From an uncultured Clostridium sp. (lineage in GTDB: Bacteria; Bacillota; Clostridia; Lachnospirales; Lachnospiraceae), in assembly GCF_900547735.1 (NCBI RefSeq), contig NZ_URHZ01000021.1, positions 1-64,000 on the forward strand: DNA of 64,000 bases. The letters run 5' to 3'. Positions 1-7,599 of the stretch are shown here, piece by piece. The notes beneath the pieces are model-generated. The model was not told the DNA's origin and did no database searches. It saw only the letters and a list, made by a program, of their open reading frames with translations. Each line of letters opens with the position of its first letter. The first letter of the stretch is position 1. Made by a program: the position numbers and the translations under genes.

Positions 1-55
1 CGCATCCTGCCCGGAGGGCTTTTTATATCATAGGAGCATTTTCCTATGATATAAA
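1..55 (-). repeat. Terminator-linked palindromic repeat, copy 1 (partial at window edge)
   Basis: Contains GCATCC, a short GCCC-GGA-GGGC hairpin followed by T5, and a near-perfect palindrome TATATCATAGGA / TCCTATGATATA at 24-53. The same block recurs at 18,480-18,612, and a diverged version lies at 2,340-2,456. Each copy sits directly after the T-tract of a minus-strand terminator. It is cut by the window edge. Confidence 0.7.
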
Positions 56-56
56 G

Positions 57-120
57 AAAGACCGGGATTCCGGGATTCCACCGCCATTAAGCGTATGGAG
101 CCCCGGAATCCCGGTCTTTT
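57..120 (-). terminator. Rho-independent terminator of the ribU operon
   Basis: A long stem pairs 57-74 (AAAGACCGGGATTCCGGG) with 102-119, with a T-rich tract on the minus side. It lies 12 bp beyond the stop of the cysteine-cluster gene. The plus side also ends in TCTTTT, so it could work in both directions. Confidence 0.8.
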
Positions 121-131
121 AATCATATCTC

Positions 132-821
132 TTATTCCGCATATAAACTCTTTAAGAACTGCTCTGAAAACGCCACGGCAGCTTCAAACCTCTGATAAAA
201 CTGACCGTAAAAATCATGTTCCGCTTCATAGGGCAGCATATAAAACTGCTTCAGGATATACATACTGATATTCTTTACCGCCCCTTCATCCGGTTTTTCT
301 TTTACCGCATTCTGGAGCTTCTTCAGAAAATAATGCCAGTCCGAAACAAACTGCTCATACTGTCTGATATCCGGCGTATCAATCCATTTGCGGACCTTTA
401 CCTTGGTCCTGTTCTCCTTCCGGCACTCGTTCGTCTGGAGAAAATACCGGAAACCGCCGTCCTCATAGAAACGCCCGAGCGGGAAAAGCCGGCAGATTCC
501 CGGCCTGTATGCATGAATGCTGCACCTGCCGTTTCCGTCCAGAAAGGCACACCGCTCATCTTCCCCTCTCATTCCGAGATTGGGGAGTATCAGCCCGTCT
601 GCCAGGTTCAGCTCCACTCCGGACGCCAGCAGCTCCTCAAAGCTCCTGCCCAGATGAACCGTCAGACGGTAAATATCAAGCGGATCGAGGACAATCGAAG
701 TTCCCATCCCTCTGCAGCAGGCAGAACAGCCCTTACAGTCCTGGCAGTCTGCTTTCACCATATCGTTCGGCCCGTACAGTTTGCCGTCCGATATCTCTTC
801 CATACTCACATTGCGCTCCAT
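132..821 (-). CDS. YkgJ-family cysteine-cluster protein (putative metal/Fe-S binding)
   Basis: The 229-residue protein has a dense cysteine set near the N-terminus (Cys26, 29, 32, 35 and 36: CxxCxxCxxCC). A second cluster follows around residues 90-115 (RCAFL..GRCSIH..RPGICR). This is the YkgJ/CxxCxxCC pattern (family knowledge), thought to bind zinc or an Fe-S centre; the substrate is unknown. It is the last gene of the FMN-riboswitch operon, starting 9 bp after the creatininase-family stop, with a purine-rich SD (GGAAAGG) ahead of the ATG. Its place in a flavin-controlled operon suggests a redox or flavin-linked role, which is inference only. Confidence 0.8.
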   Translation of the reverse strand: MERNVSMEEISDGKLYGPNDMVKADCQDCKGCSACCRGMGTSIVLDPLDIYRLTVHLGRSFEELLASGVELNLADGLILPNLGMRGEDERCAFLDGNGRCSIHAYRPGICRLFPLGRFYEDGGFRYFLQTNECRKENRTKVKVRKWIDTPDIRQYEQFVSDWHYFLKKLQNAVKEKPDEGAVKNISMYILKQFYMLPYEAEHDFYGQFYQRFEAAVAFSEQFLKSLYAE

Positions 822-830
822 TATCTTATG

Positions 831-1625
831 TCAACCTTTCCAATCTCTCATTTCTTTCAGGCCCGGCACCAGAACCCCGGCGCTTGTCTCCAGGATAATC
901 CGTCCCTTTTCGGCCGTAGCTCCGGAAGGATCCCCGCCGATTCCAATGGGTTTTCCGTCCTTTGTTTTCCAGTCCTCGGAAACCCAGCCAATGGAAACAT
1001 TGCCGTATGGTTTCAGGGCTTTATTATGTTCAAACGCCGTGGGGATGCCCGCCTCGGAGAGTTCCAGTTTCACCAGGCTCTCATCCACAGCCATCACCAT
1101 CGATGTCTCCATCTCGCCGCCATGGAAATCCCATATATTACCCTCGGAGATTGTCGCCGTCACATCAGGATGGCTGAACGCTCCCGAAGAGAGGATAAAC
1201 GGGGAAATCGAAAACTCACTTCTCAGTTCTCTGCTGAGCACCTGGACAATTGGAGCATTTCCTCCATGACAAATCAGAAACGCCAGCTTTTTGAAACCGT
1301 GATGCACCAGACTGACACTGATGTCGTAAAGCATATGGTAATAAGTATCCGGCTTCACCGTGATGGAGCCGCAGAAATTTTTATGTTCCGTGCTCAGTCC
1401 GACGGGAATGACGGGGAAAACCAGCATGGGGAAATCGTCCTCCCCCTCCTTCGCCAGCGCCTTCTTTATTTCCTCCGTCATCGCTTCCGCGATAATATCA
1501 TCCGTGCCCAGCGGAGCCTGGTTTCCATGCTGTTCCAGCGCTCCCAGGGGAATCAGGACGATTGTCTCCTCCTTATCCACCCGTTCCATTTCCCATCTTG
1601 TTAAATCCCGGTAATTGCGTATCAT
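831..1625 (-). CDS. Creatininase-family metal-dependent amidohydrolase
   Basis: Creatininase-fold protein of about 264 residues. Visible family motifs are LGALEQHG near residue 30 (Glu and His metal ligands), GTDD just after, and CHGGNAP and FHGGEMETS further on. Members hydrolyse cyclic or linear amides (creatinine, formamides of archaeal riboflavin synthesis, mycofactocin peptide); the substrate here is unknown. The open frame allows a GTG at 1634 overlapping the ribU stop. The SD AGGTGG (1636-1641) is 10 nt from the ATG at 1625 but only 1 nt from the GTG, so ATG 1625 was chosen. It is translationally close to ribU and under the same FMN riboswitch, so a flavin or flavin-breakdown product is a reasonable but untested substrate. 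Confidence 0.85.
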   Translation of the reverse strand: MIRNYRDLTRWEMERVDKEETIVLIPLGALEQHGNQAPLGTDDIIAEAMTEEIKKALAKEGEDDFPMLVFPVIPVGLSTEHKNFCGSITVKPDTYYHMLYDISVSLVHHGFKKLAFLICHGGNAPIVQVLSRELRSEFSISPFILSSGAFSHPDVTATISEGNIWDFHGGEMETSMVMAVDESLVKLELSEAGIPTAFEHNKALKPYGNVSIGWVSEDWKTKDGKPIGIGGDPSGATAEKGRIILETSAGVLVPGLKEMRDWKG

Positions 1626-1630
1626 TTTCT

Positions 1631-2251
1631 TCACACCACCTTTGGAACGATTTTGGCTGCCAGCAGACGGCTGTAAAGCAGATGCGCCACCACACTGTTG
1701 AGACCGATTTTCAGAATATTAAACGGTATCGTTGCCAATATGATAAATCCGTTGAGGTTCTGGATAGCCGGGTTCACGGCCGCCACCATCGTAATAACCT
1801 GGTCAAGAGGCAGGTTCATTGCCTGTGCATAAAGCGGAAGGGTAATAAACGCGTTGGTAAAGCAGGCAAATGCCGTTCTAATCGGAATGCTTACCACCAG
1901 AGCCTCAATTGCAGCCTTCCTGCCTGAGCCCCTCTTCTTGTAGACAAACCAGAGCGGTCCCACAAACAGGATAATTCCCATCAGGTTCGCGAACTCACCC
2001 ACATACATGGTGTTGGTTCCAACCGTGATTAACTTGATCAGAATCTTGATCACTTCCACGCACACGCCGGACACCGGCCCCATCAGAAATACAGCCACGA
2101 TAGACGGCACATCGCTGAAATCCACCTTGTAGAACGGCGGCATAAGCGGTACGGAAAACTCAAACGACATCAGCACACCTGCCAGCGCCGCCAGCATTCC
2201 CGTATAAATCAGTTTCTGGACACTCCATTTTGAATTTGTTTTTGTTCTCAT
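1631..2251 (-). CDS. ribU: ECF transporter S component, riboflavin type (RibU)
   Basis: Hydrophobic 206-residue integral membrane protein with about six membrane segments, the size and look of ECF S components. It has the conserved early stretch LAALAGVLMSFEFSVP and the membrane-loop region FYKVDFSDVPSIVAVF. S components bind the vitamin and dock on a shared EcfA/A'/T energising module encoded elsewhere; none is seen here. The assignment to riboflavin rests on the FMN riboswitch about 310 bp upstream on the same strand. The SD (GAAAGGAGAAATGAAGT) lies just before the ATG. Its stop is directly followed by the creatininase-family gene. Confidence 0.88.
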   Translation of the reverse strand: MRTKTNSKWSVQKLIYTGMLAALAGVLMSFEFSVPLMPPFYKVDFSDVPSIVAVFLMGPVSGVCVEVIKILIKLITVGTNTMYVGEFANLMGIILFVGPLWFVYKKRGSGRKAAIEALVVSIPIRTAFACFTNAFITLPLYAQAMNLPLDQVITMVAAVNPAIQNLNGFIILATIPFNILKIGLNSVVAHLLYSRLLAAKIVPKVV

Positions 2252-2317
2252 ACTTCATTTCTCCTTTCGGTTATGTCGGTCTTGCAAATTTCTTAAATTC
2301 TCCGAAAAAGAGTCTGC

Positions 2318-2454
2318 TGTCATGATAGAATAAAGAATCCTGCTCGCGGGATTCTTGCGCTGCCGCGCGGTTGCTCCAGCAACGATTTACCTCTGCGCGG
2401 CATGTGCATCCTCGCGGAGCGTTTTTTGATTCATAGGACGTAATTTCCTATGAA
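2318..2454 (-). repeat. Terminator-linked palindromic repeat, copy 2 (diverged)
   Basis: Lies between the riboswitch terminator and ribU. It shows GC-rich inverted arms (GCCGCGC / GCGCGGC, with GTTGCT-CC-AGCAAC inside), then GCATCC, GCGGAGCG-TTTTTT, and the palindrome ATTCATAGGA / TCCTATGAAT at 2429-2455. The order of parts matches the copies at 1-55 and 18,480-18,612, though bases differ. The ribU leader must be transcribed through it. Confidence 0.6.
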
Positions 2455-2488
2455 TTAAAAAAATCCCAAATCACGGGGATCTGGGATT
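2455..2488 (-). terminator. Attenuator terminator of the FMN riboswitch
   Basis: On the minus strand the arms AATCCCA / TGGGATT (2462-2488) are followed by seven T (2455-2461). The position, about 80 nt after the aptamer and before ribU, fits premature termination when FMN is bound. Confidence 0.8.
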
Positions 2489-2565
2489 AAAATTTCATCA
2501 TATCAGACAACATCTCACCGCATTTTGAGCATGTCAAAATAACGATGTATCTAATTGACTCTAAT

Positions 2566-2682
2566 TTCTTCTCTCATCCAGACTATACTGTCGGTTTTGG
2601 ATTTCCACCAAATCAACCGTTAAAAACGGGTCGCGGACTATGACCGCCGGTAGGGACTTGCACCCTGCCCCGAAGAACTTAT
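2566..2682 (-). promoter_or_regulatory. FMN riboswitch (RFN element)
   Basis: The minus strand reads the RFN consensus in order: TTCTTCGGGGCAGGGTG, CCGGCGGTCATAGTCCGCGA, GGTTGATTTGGTGGAAATCC, CCGACAGTATAGTCTGGATG and GAGAGAAG. These conserved parts close the P1 helix (ttctt / aagaa). FMN binding normally shuts off downstream expression, here through the terminator at 2455-2488, controlling ribU, the creatininase-family gene and the ykgJ-like gene together. Confidence 0.96.
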
Positions 2683-2697
2683 TCAACTTGTGATTTA

Positions 2698-2726
2698 AAA
2701 ATAGCACAGATTACTATTATTGTCAA
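2698..2726 (-). promoter_or_regulatory. Sigma-A promoter of the FMN riboswitch operon
   Basis: TTGACA (2721-2726), a 17-bp spacer, then TATTTT (2698-2703) on the minus strand. It places the transcript start just upstream of the riboswitch P1 helix. Confidence 0.65.
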
Positions 2727-2779
2727 TAGGGAGTTAGGGGAGAAATGAGGGATGGTGTGGGTCTTCACTCCCGGGGAAG

Positions 2780-2953
2780 TTATTTGTCTTCTTTCCCGCT
2801 TCTGTTCACAGGATATCCATTTCCCTGGAGGTCGGTGGTCATTTCGTTTAAATGGCCGCACTCGTCTGTTCTCATTTCCCGGTCTGTGGTTCCGGCTTCG
2901 TACGCTCCCTTGGGGATTGTGTTGATTGTTTCTTTATCTCTTGGTTTCTGCAT
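2780..2953 (-). CDS. Small hydrophilic protein, 57 residues, unknown function
   Basis: ATG at 2953 has a clear SD (CGGAGG, 6 nt upstream). The frame runs to TAA at 2780 and begins MQKPRDKETINTIPKG. The composition is charged and polar, with one Cys (DECGHLNEM) and no membrane segment. No family is recognised. It has its own leader and faces away from the esterase gene. Support comes from the strong SD and protein-like composition. The opposite-strand frame over the same bases has no SD and was rejected. Confidence 0.6.
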   Translation of the reverse strand: MQKPRDKETINTIPKGAYEAGTTDREMRTDECGHLNEMTTDLQGNGYPVNRSGKEDK

Positions 2954-3250
2954 ATATTACCTCCGTTTTTTGTATTCAGATATTAAAATTAGTATAACCG
3001 GCCGTGGTGCGGATTATGATGGAGGCTTATTCCATATGCATTTTCCCGTTGTGGCAACTTTTGATATAAAGATGGAAGGGATTTACTTTTTTTATGATTT
3101 TCCGGTTCTCCGATTCCCTTTGCTGTACATTTTTTTGGTTCTTTAACGGTTAAGACAAATTATGTATATCAGGTTAAATTTTGTTTATTTACCGTATCTG
3201 TAATATGCCATATAGTCAGATCAGCTAAACCAATTGCCCGAGAGGCTAAA
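2954..3250. other. Intergenic leader of the esterase gene, no feature recognised
   Basis: About 300 bp of AT-rich DNA between two divergent genes. I see no RNA motif, no long palindrome and no convincing -35/-10 pair. The esterase promoter must lie here. Confidence 0.4.
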
Positions 3251-3270
3251 TTATCAAGGAGGAAATCACA

Positions 3271-5502
3271 ATGAAAAAGCATTACCCAACCATCATCCTG
3301 ACGGCTCTGGCTCTGACGCTGGGACTGTCGGTCAGTGCCGCGGCCGCAGGGCCAGGCTCTACGGCGCCCGATGATCTGAACGCCTATCTTCTGGCCCGCA
3401 CCACGGTCAGCGACGGCAGCCGTTCGCTGCCAATTGACCGCAGCGAGGTCAACGAACATGCAATTACGGGTTACTACACCTACACATTTCAGGAGGGAGA
3501 AGCAGCCGGACGTTCATTTAAGCTCTATGCCGGCCGTCATGCAGCCCTGCGCGCCTATATTACCGTGATTGCCGTTCCCGACGGAACCGCCGACACCTAT
3601 GATTTTCTGGATAAACAGGGATGGCTGCAACAGGCCGATACATACGGGGAACTCCTCTTCGTCCTGGAACCGGAAAATGGAAGCTGGAAGACCCCGGACG
3701 ACGAGGCCGCCTATCTGGACGCCTGCCTGGGCGAAAGCGTGGGCAATACTGCCTTCGGTACCCGCGAAACAAGTTCCGGCGGCATCGTCCAGAGCGGAAG
3801 GATTCCGGTCAGCGACGGTACATCCTGCCCTGTCTTCACCGGACATTCCTGTAACTATTATGTCGGTTATGGCAAAGGCTGCGCTGTCCTCGAATCCTGG
3901 ACCGCCAATCATCCTCTCTATGTCATAAGTCAGGCATTTATCGAAGGAACGGGTGTAGGGACGGAGTATCTGCAGCGCTCTGCGGCCCGGACCTACAACG
4001 GCATAAATACCGGCTCCTACTATCCCGGCTTTCAGGATTCCTCTTTCTCAGCCACCCTCAAGGCAATGCAGAAAGGCGGGGTGGGCAGCGGCAAATTTAT
4101 CACAAACGCCGATATTCCGGTTCCCACGCTGTTTGCCGGATACAGTGACGAAGACACAAGTATTCCTTACTGGATCAGCGTAAATGATGCCGTGCCGGTG
4201 CCCGGTGAACAGGGTCTTTACCGCCAGAGCATCACTTCCGATGCATGGCAGACGGCATATGCCAACCAAAATGCCGCGAACTGGGAGCCGGGAACCGCTT
4301 ACGGTATTTCCAAAGTCCAGGTTACCCGGGACAGCAGCCTGACCGCCTCCCAAATCCGCGGTTTTCTGGCCGGATATACCCGATACACCAATCCCTTTGC
4401 CTACAGCAATAATCTGTCCTACCGCCTGGACTATTACAAAGCAACCGAGGCGGCCCGCGTTTCCGCCAGGAAAGGTAAGACCGTCGCCTCCTATTCCTAT
4501 CACGGTTATGACGGAACGGAAGCAAATGTAGAACTCCGTGCCCTTCAATCAACACGGGTAGCCGCTCCCGGCTGCAGTACCGAAGGCACCGTCTATTCCT
4601 GCATTTCCGCTTTCGGAGATTATAATGACGATGGAGTAATGGATCCGAGGGAATCTCTTATCTATGTCCCCGACACAGCCAAAAATTCCGGCCCGGACGG
4701 AGTTCCTGTCGTGGTTGTTTTCCCCGGAAGCACACAGGCTGCATCCACCTTTATGGATTGTTCCGGCTGGTGGGCCGTGGCAAACGATGAGGGCTGTGTA
4801 GTCATTATTGTAGGACAGTTCTGCCGCAGCAGCGCCGCCAGTCTCACCTACGGCGAAGAAGGGGACAGCGCCAATTTTGCCCGCTCAAGCCTTGTTCTGC
4901 TGGATCGCGTAATCAGCCGGGACGCAGGCGTTACACCGGACTTCACACGAGTGTACGGCAGCGGCCATTCCCTGGGCAGCAATACCATACAAACACTTTG
5001 CAATAATACGGAGGCCTACTATTTTGCAGCCGTTGCCTCCACCTCCTTCCCCAACCCGCAGTTTACCGCCGGACAGATGCCCTGCTGTCTTATTGTCGGA
5101 CAGGCGGACATCAGTGAACCGCTGCCCGACCCAAGAGCCAGGGATCTTGTAAAAAATCCATGGGACACCTCGGCCGACAGCGCCATCTACAACTGGGTGA
5201 CGGGAGCCCAGGCCATGAACGGGCTGACCGCGGCGTTCCTGCCCAATAATCATGCCAGCTTCCTGGCTGCCTGCTCCAGTTTCCAGGAGAGCGGACGGTA
5301 TTACACCTATACCTGGAATAATAAAAACAACATTCCTGTAGTCCGATTTACCCGCACCCTGGCCCGCGAACATAACTGCTACCCGGAAGAATTCCGGCTG
5401 GCCTGGGATTTCCTCAAACACTACCGCCTGAAACCGGACGGCGCCCGCACCTACAGCGCATCCGCCTTTGAATCGGACGACTCCGTGTTAATCGTTAAGT
5501 AA
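3271..5502 (+). CDS. Secreted alpha/beta-hydrolase (esterase / PHB-depolymerase-like)
   Basis: Large 743-residue exported protein. It has a Sec signal peptide (MKKHYPTIILTALALTL..SAAAAG, cleavage around residue 25), an N-terminal half of unclear fold, and a C-terminal alpha/beta-hydrolase. The hydrolase shows VVVVFPGSTQAA (oxyanion region), the nucleophile elbow GSGHSLGS with Ser567, and a late Asn-Asn-His (NNHASF) as likely catalytic His. A DYNDDGVMDPRE loop near residue 450 matches a calcium-binding DxNxDGxxDxxE loop. SD AAGGAGG lies 8 nt before the ATG, and a strong terminator follows. It probably cleaves an ester outside the cell, but the substrate cannot be told. It is a single-gene unit. 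Confidence 0.8.
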   Translation: MKKHYPTIILTALALTLGLSVSAAAAGPGSTAPDDLNAYLLARTTVSDGSRSLPIDRSEVNEHAITGYYTYTFQEGEAAGRSFKLYAGRHAALRAYITVIAVPDGTADTYDFLDKQGWLQQADTYGELLFVLEPENGSWKTPDDEAAYLDACLGESVGNTAFGTRETSSGGIVQSGRIPVSDGTSCPVFTGHSCNYYVGYGKGCAVLESWTANHPLYVISQAFIEGTGVGTEYLQRSAARTYNGINTGSYYPGFQDSSFSATLKAMQKGGVGSGKFITNADIPVPTLFAGYSDEDTSIPYWISVNDAVPVPGEQGLYRQSITSDAWQTAYANQNAANWEPGTAYGISKVQVTRDSSLTASQIRGFLAGYTRYTNPFAYSNNLSYRLDYYKATEAARVSARKGKTVASYSYHGYDGTEANVELRALQSTRVAAPGCSTEGTVYSCISAFGDYNDDGVMDPRESLIYVPDTAKNSGPDGVPVVVVFPGSTQAASTFMDCSGWWAVANDEGCVVIIVGQFCRSSAASLTYGEEGDSANFARSSLVLLDRVISRDAGVTPDFTRVYGSGHSLGSNTIQTLCNNTEAYYFAAVASTSFPNPQFTAGQMPCCLIVGQADISEPLPDPRARDLVKNPWDTSADSAIYNWVTGAQAMNGLTAAFLPNNHASFLAACSSFQESGRYYTYTWNNKNNIPVVRFTRTLAREHNCYPEEFRLAWDFLKHYRLKPDGARTYSASAFESDDSVLIVK

Positions 5503-5534
5503 AATATCGTTACCGGGCACAGAATGAACCGTAA

Positions 5535-5577
5535 CAACGAAAAGCACGCTTCGCAAACTTTTCATTGCCACTCAACA
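5535..5577. repeat. Hairpin repeat family B, copy 1
   Basis: A roughly 40-bp block, CGAAAAGCACGC-TTCGC-AAACTTTTC and then ATTGCCACTCAAC. The outer arms GAAAAG / CTTTTC form a hairpin. Two tandem near-copies lie at 15,838-15,917. Here too it lies next to a terminator. Confidence 0.65.
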
Positions 5578-5584
5578 AAATACA

Positions 5585-5640
5585 GCTCCGGAACATCAAT
5601 GCAGTTTCATCCGTCATTGATGTTCCGGAGCATTACATTT
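5585..5640 (+). terminator. Terminator of the esterase gene
   Basis: 17-bp arms pair GCTCCGGAACATCAATG (5585-5601) with CATTGATGTTCCGGAGC (5615-5631), followed by ATTACATTT. A strong hairpin about 80 bp past the stop. Confidence 0.75.
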
Positions 5641-5763
5641 AGATTGGCCCAAAAACTGAATTTAAAAATTTCGGAATAACAAGGATACCACAGGCCGGCG
5701 CAAGGAATACTATCAGGAGAAACTCATTAATTCCACCTCAAAACACACTTCAGGAGGTTAAAA

Positions 5764-6213
5764 ATGGAAACAGATATGACAATGAAAAATGATACCATAA
5801 GCCTTGCCGGCCACTGTGACGCCGGATGCAAGATGGCGGTCGACAGCATGGAACAAATCAGCCGTTATGTGACCGATGAGAACCTGAGAACCGTTATAAA
5901 CTCCAGCAAAAACAGGCACAAAGATTTGGAGCAGGAAGCTTCCGGCCTGCTGAACAAGTACGGCACAAATGAGAAGGAGCCTGCAAAAATGGCCTCTGCT
6001 TTTTCCTGGATCAGCACAGAAATGAAAATGATGTTCAAGGATGATAATAACCAGGTGGCCAAAATCATGATGAACGGCTGTAATATGGGAATCCAGTCCA
6101 TCAGTGAGGATATTAATAAGTATTCTAATGCCTCGGGCGAAAGTGTATCTCTGGCTAAAAAAATCGTCAAAGCAGAGGAAAACTTTATGAAGGACCTGGA
6201 ACGTTTTCTCTAA
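5764..6213 (+). CDS. Small all-helical protein, unknown function
   Basis: 149 residues, mostly predicted helix, with AGHCDAGCKMAVDSMEQ near the N-terminus and repeated Met/Lys/Glu-rich amphipathic stretches. The overall look is a soluble four-helix bundle, perhaps ferritin-like or DUF2383-like, but no diagnostic metal motif (ExxH) is seen, so no function is assigned. AGGAGG with a 7-nt gap precedes the ATG. It stands alone between the esterase terminator and the LysM/GH18 gene. Confidence 0.7.
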   Translation: METDMTMKNDTISLAGHCDAGCKMAVDSMEQISRYVTDENLRTVINSSKNRHKDLEQEASGLLNKYGTNEKEPAKMASAFSWISTEMKMMFKDDNNQVAKIMMNGCNMGIQSISEDINKYSNASGESVSLAKKIVKAEENFMKDLERFL

Positions 6214-6314
6214 AACGGTTTGAACGTGCCGCCCTTTAAAAAAAAAAGTGAAATATATTATCTGTATGAAGTGAATATATAATAGTTAAGAACATACAGA
6301 GACAGCAGGTCATT

Positions 6315-7508
6315 ATGCAAATATATATAGTAAAAGAGGGCGACACGATCGACGCCATCGCAGGCGCTGCCGGTATGGATCCGCTGCGTCTGGCTTTTGA
6401 AAATCAGATTGACGCTCCGTACCGTCTTGTTGTGGGACAGTCACTTCTTGTTACGGGCGGCGGGGAAAACGGCACAGAGAGCCGTCTGGAGGGAATTCAG
6501 ATCAGTGATGAACAGACCGGCCCCGTAATTATGAACGGATATGCCTATCCCTGGATAGAGGAAGAGGTGCTGACCGAAACCTGCCGGTTTCTGACCAGCA
6601 TTTCTATATTTTCCTACGGTTTTACAGAGACCGGGGAACTGATTCCGCCTTCCGGAGAAGGCGAAGAGGATGTGATACAGGAGGCCGAACGGCAAAATGT
6701 AATTCCTGTACTGGTTCTGACCCCTCTGGGAGCAGACGGCCGTTTTAACAACAACCTCGTTTCCGTCCTCGTGGGCAGTCTGGAAATCCAGCAGAAGCTC
6801 ATAAGGGAACTCTGGACCGTAGTCCAGGAAAAGGGTTACGGCGAGGTTGATGTGGATTTTGAATATGTGCTGGCCGAAGACAGGGAATTATTCGCCGACT
6901 TCGTGCGGCGTCTGAGAATCATTATGAACCTCTTCGGCATCCGGGTGACCGTTGCCCTGGCGCCGAAAACCTCCCGGGACCAAAGAGGGCTTTTGTATGA
7001 GGGAATTGACTATAAAGCACTGGGAGAGGCCGCCAACGGCGTTTTGCTGATGACCTATGAATGGGGGTACACCTACGGGCCTCCAATGGCCGTAGCCCCG
7101 ATCAACATGGTACGCCGCGTTGTGGAATATGCCCTGTCTGAAATTCCCGCTGAAAAAATCAGCCTTGGGATTCCCAACTACGGTTATGACTGGCCCATTC
7201 CCTACGAGCAGGGGGTGACGAGGGCGATAAGTATCGGTTATACCGAGGCAATCCGGCTGGCCGTCGATCACGGCGTGCGGATTTACTTCGATGAAACCGC
7301 GCAGTCACCGCATTTCCGTTACTGGCAATATGGAATCCAGCATGAGGTATGGTTTGAGGATGTCAGGAGTATGCATGCGAAGTTTGAGCTGATAAAAGAG
7401 TTCGGTCTGGCGGGAACCGGATACTGGCAGTTGATGAGACTGTTCCGTGCCAACTGGCTCCTGGCCGATCATGAATTTTTGATACAAAAGGGAAGGTCTG
7501 TTATTTAG
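6315..7508 (+). CDS. LysM plus GH18 hydrolase, YaaH/SleL-like
   Basis: 397 residues. One LysM repeat covers residues 2-46 (IYIVKEGDTIDAIAG..VVGQSLLV). A glycoside hydrolase 18 barrel follows, with the catalytic DxDxE at Asp179, Asp181 and Glu183 (VDVDFEYV). There is no signal peptide, as in the spore cortex-lytic or coat-associated YaaH/SleL N-acetylglucosaminidases of spore formers (family knowledge). The likely role is cleavage of peptidoglycan or cortex fragments during germination. SD (CAGCAGGTC) is weak. It precedes the PF06541 gene by 91 bp on the same strand. Confidence 0.88.
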   Translation: MQIYIVKEGDTIDAIAGAAGMDPLRLAFENQIDAPYRLVVGQSLLVTGGGENGTESRLEGIQISDEQTGPVIMNGYAYPWIEEEVLTETCRFLTSISIFSYGFTETGELIPPSGEGEEDVIQEAERQNVIPVLVLTPLGADGRFNNNLVSVLVGSLEIQQKLIRELWTVVQEKGYGEVDVDFEYVLAEDRELFADFVRRLRIIMNLFGIRVTVALAPKTSRDQRGLLYEGIDYKALGEAANGVLLMTYEWGYTYGPPMAVAPINMVRRVVEYALSEIPAEKISLGIPNYGYDWPIPYEQGVTRAISIGYTEAIRLAVDHGVRIYFDETAQSPHFRYWQYGIQHEVWFEDVRSMHAKFELIKEFGLAGTGYWQLMRLFRANWLLADHEFLIQKGRSVI

Positions 7509-7599
7509 AATCATTTTGTGATAGAATGGCATTATTTCAGAACCGGCAGGTACTGCAACTTCATTTCCGTGCAGAACATTCCGGTACAAAGGAGAATAT

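Noticed and set aside
216..1604. 462-codon plus-strand open frame
   Set aside because: It is the reverse frame of two clear minus-strand genes (cysteine-cluster and creatininase family), with no SD and no family motif.
2745..3146. 133-codon plus-strand frame before the esterase
   Set aside because: No SD, low-complexity translation; the opposite strand has a better-supported 57-residue gene.
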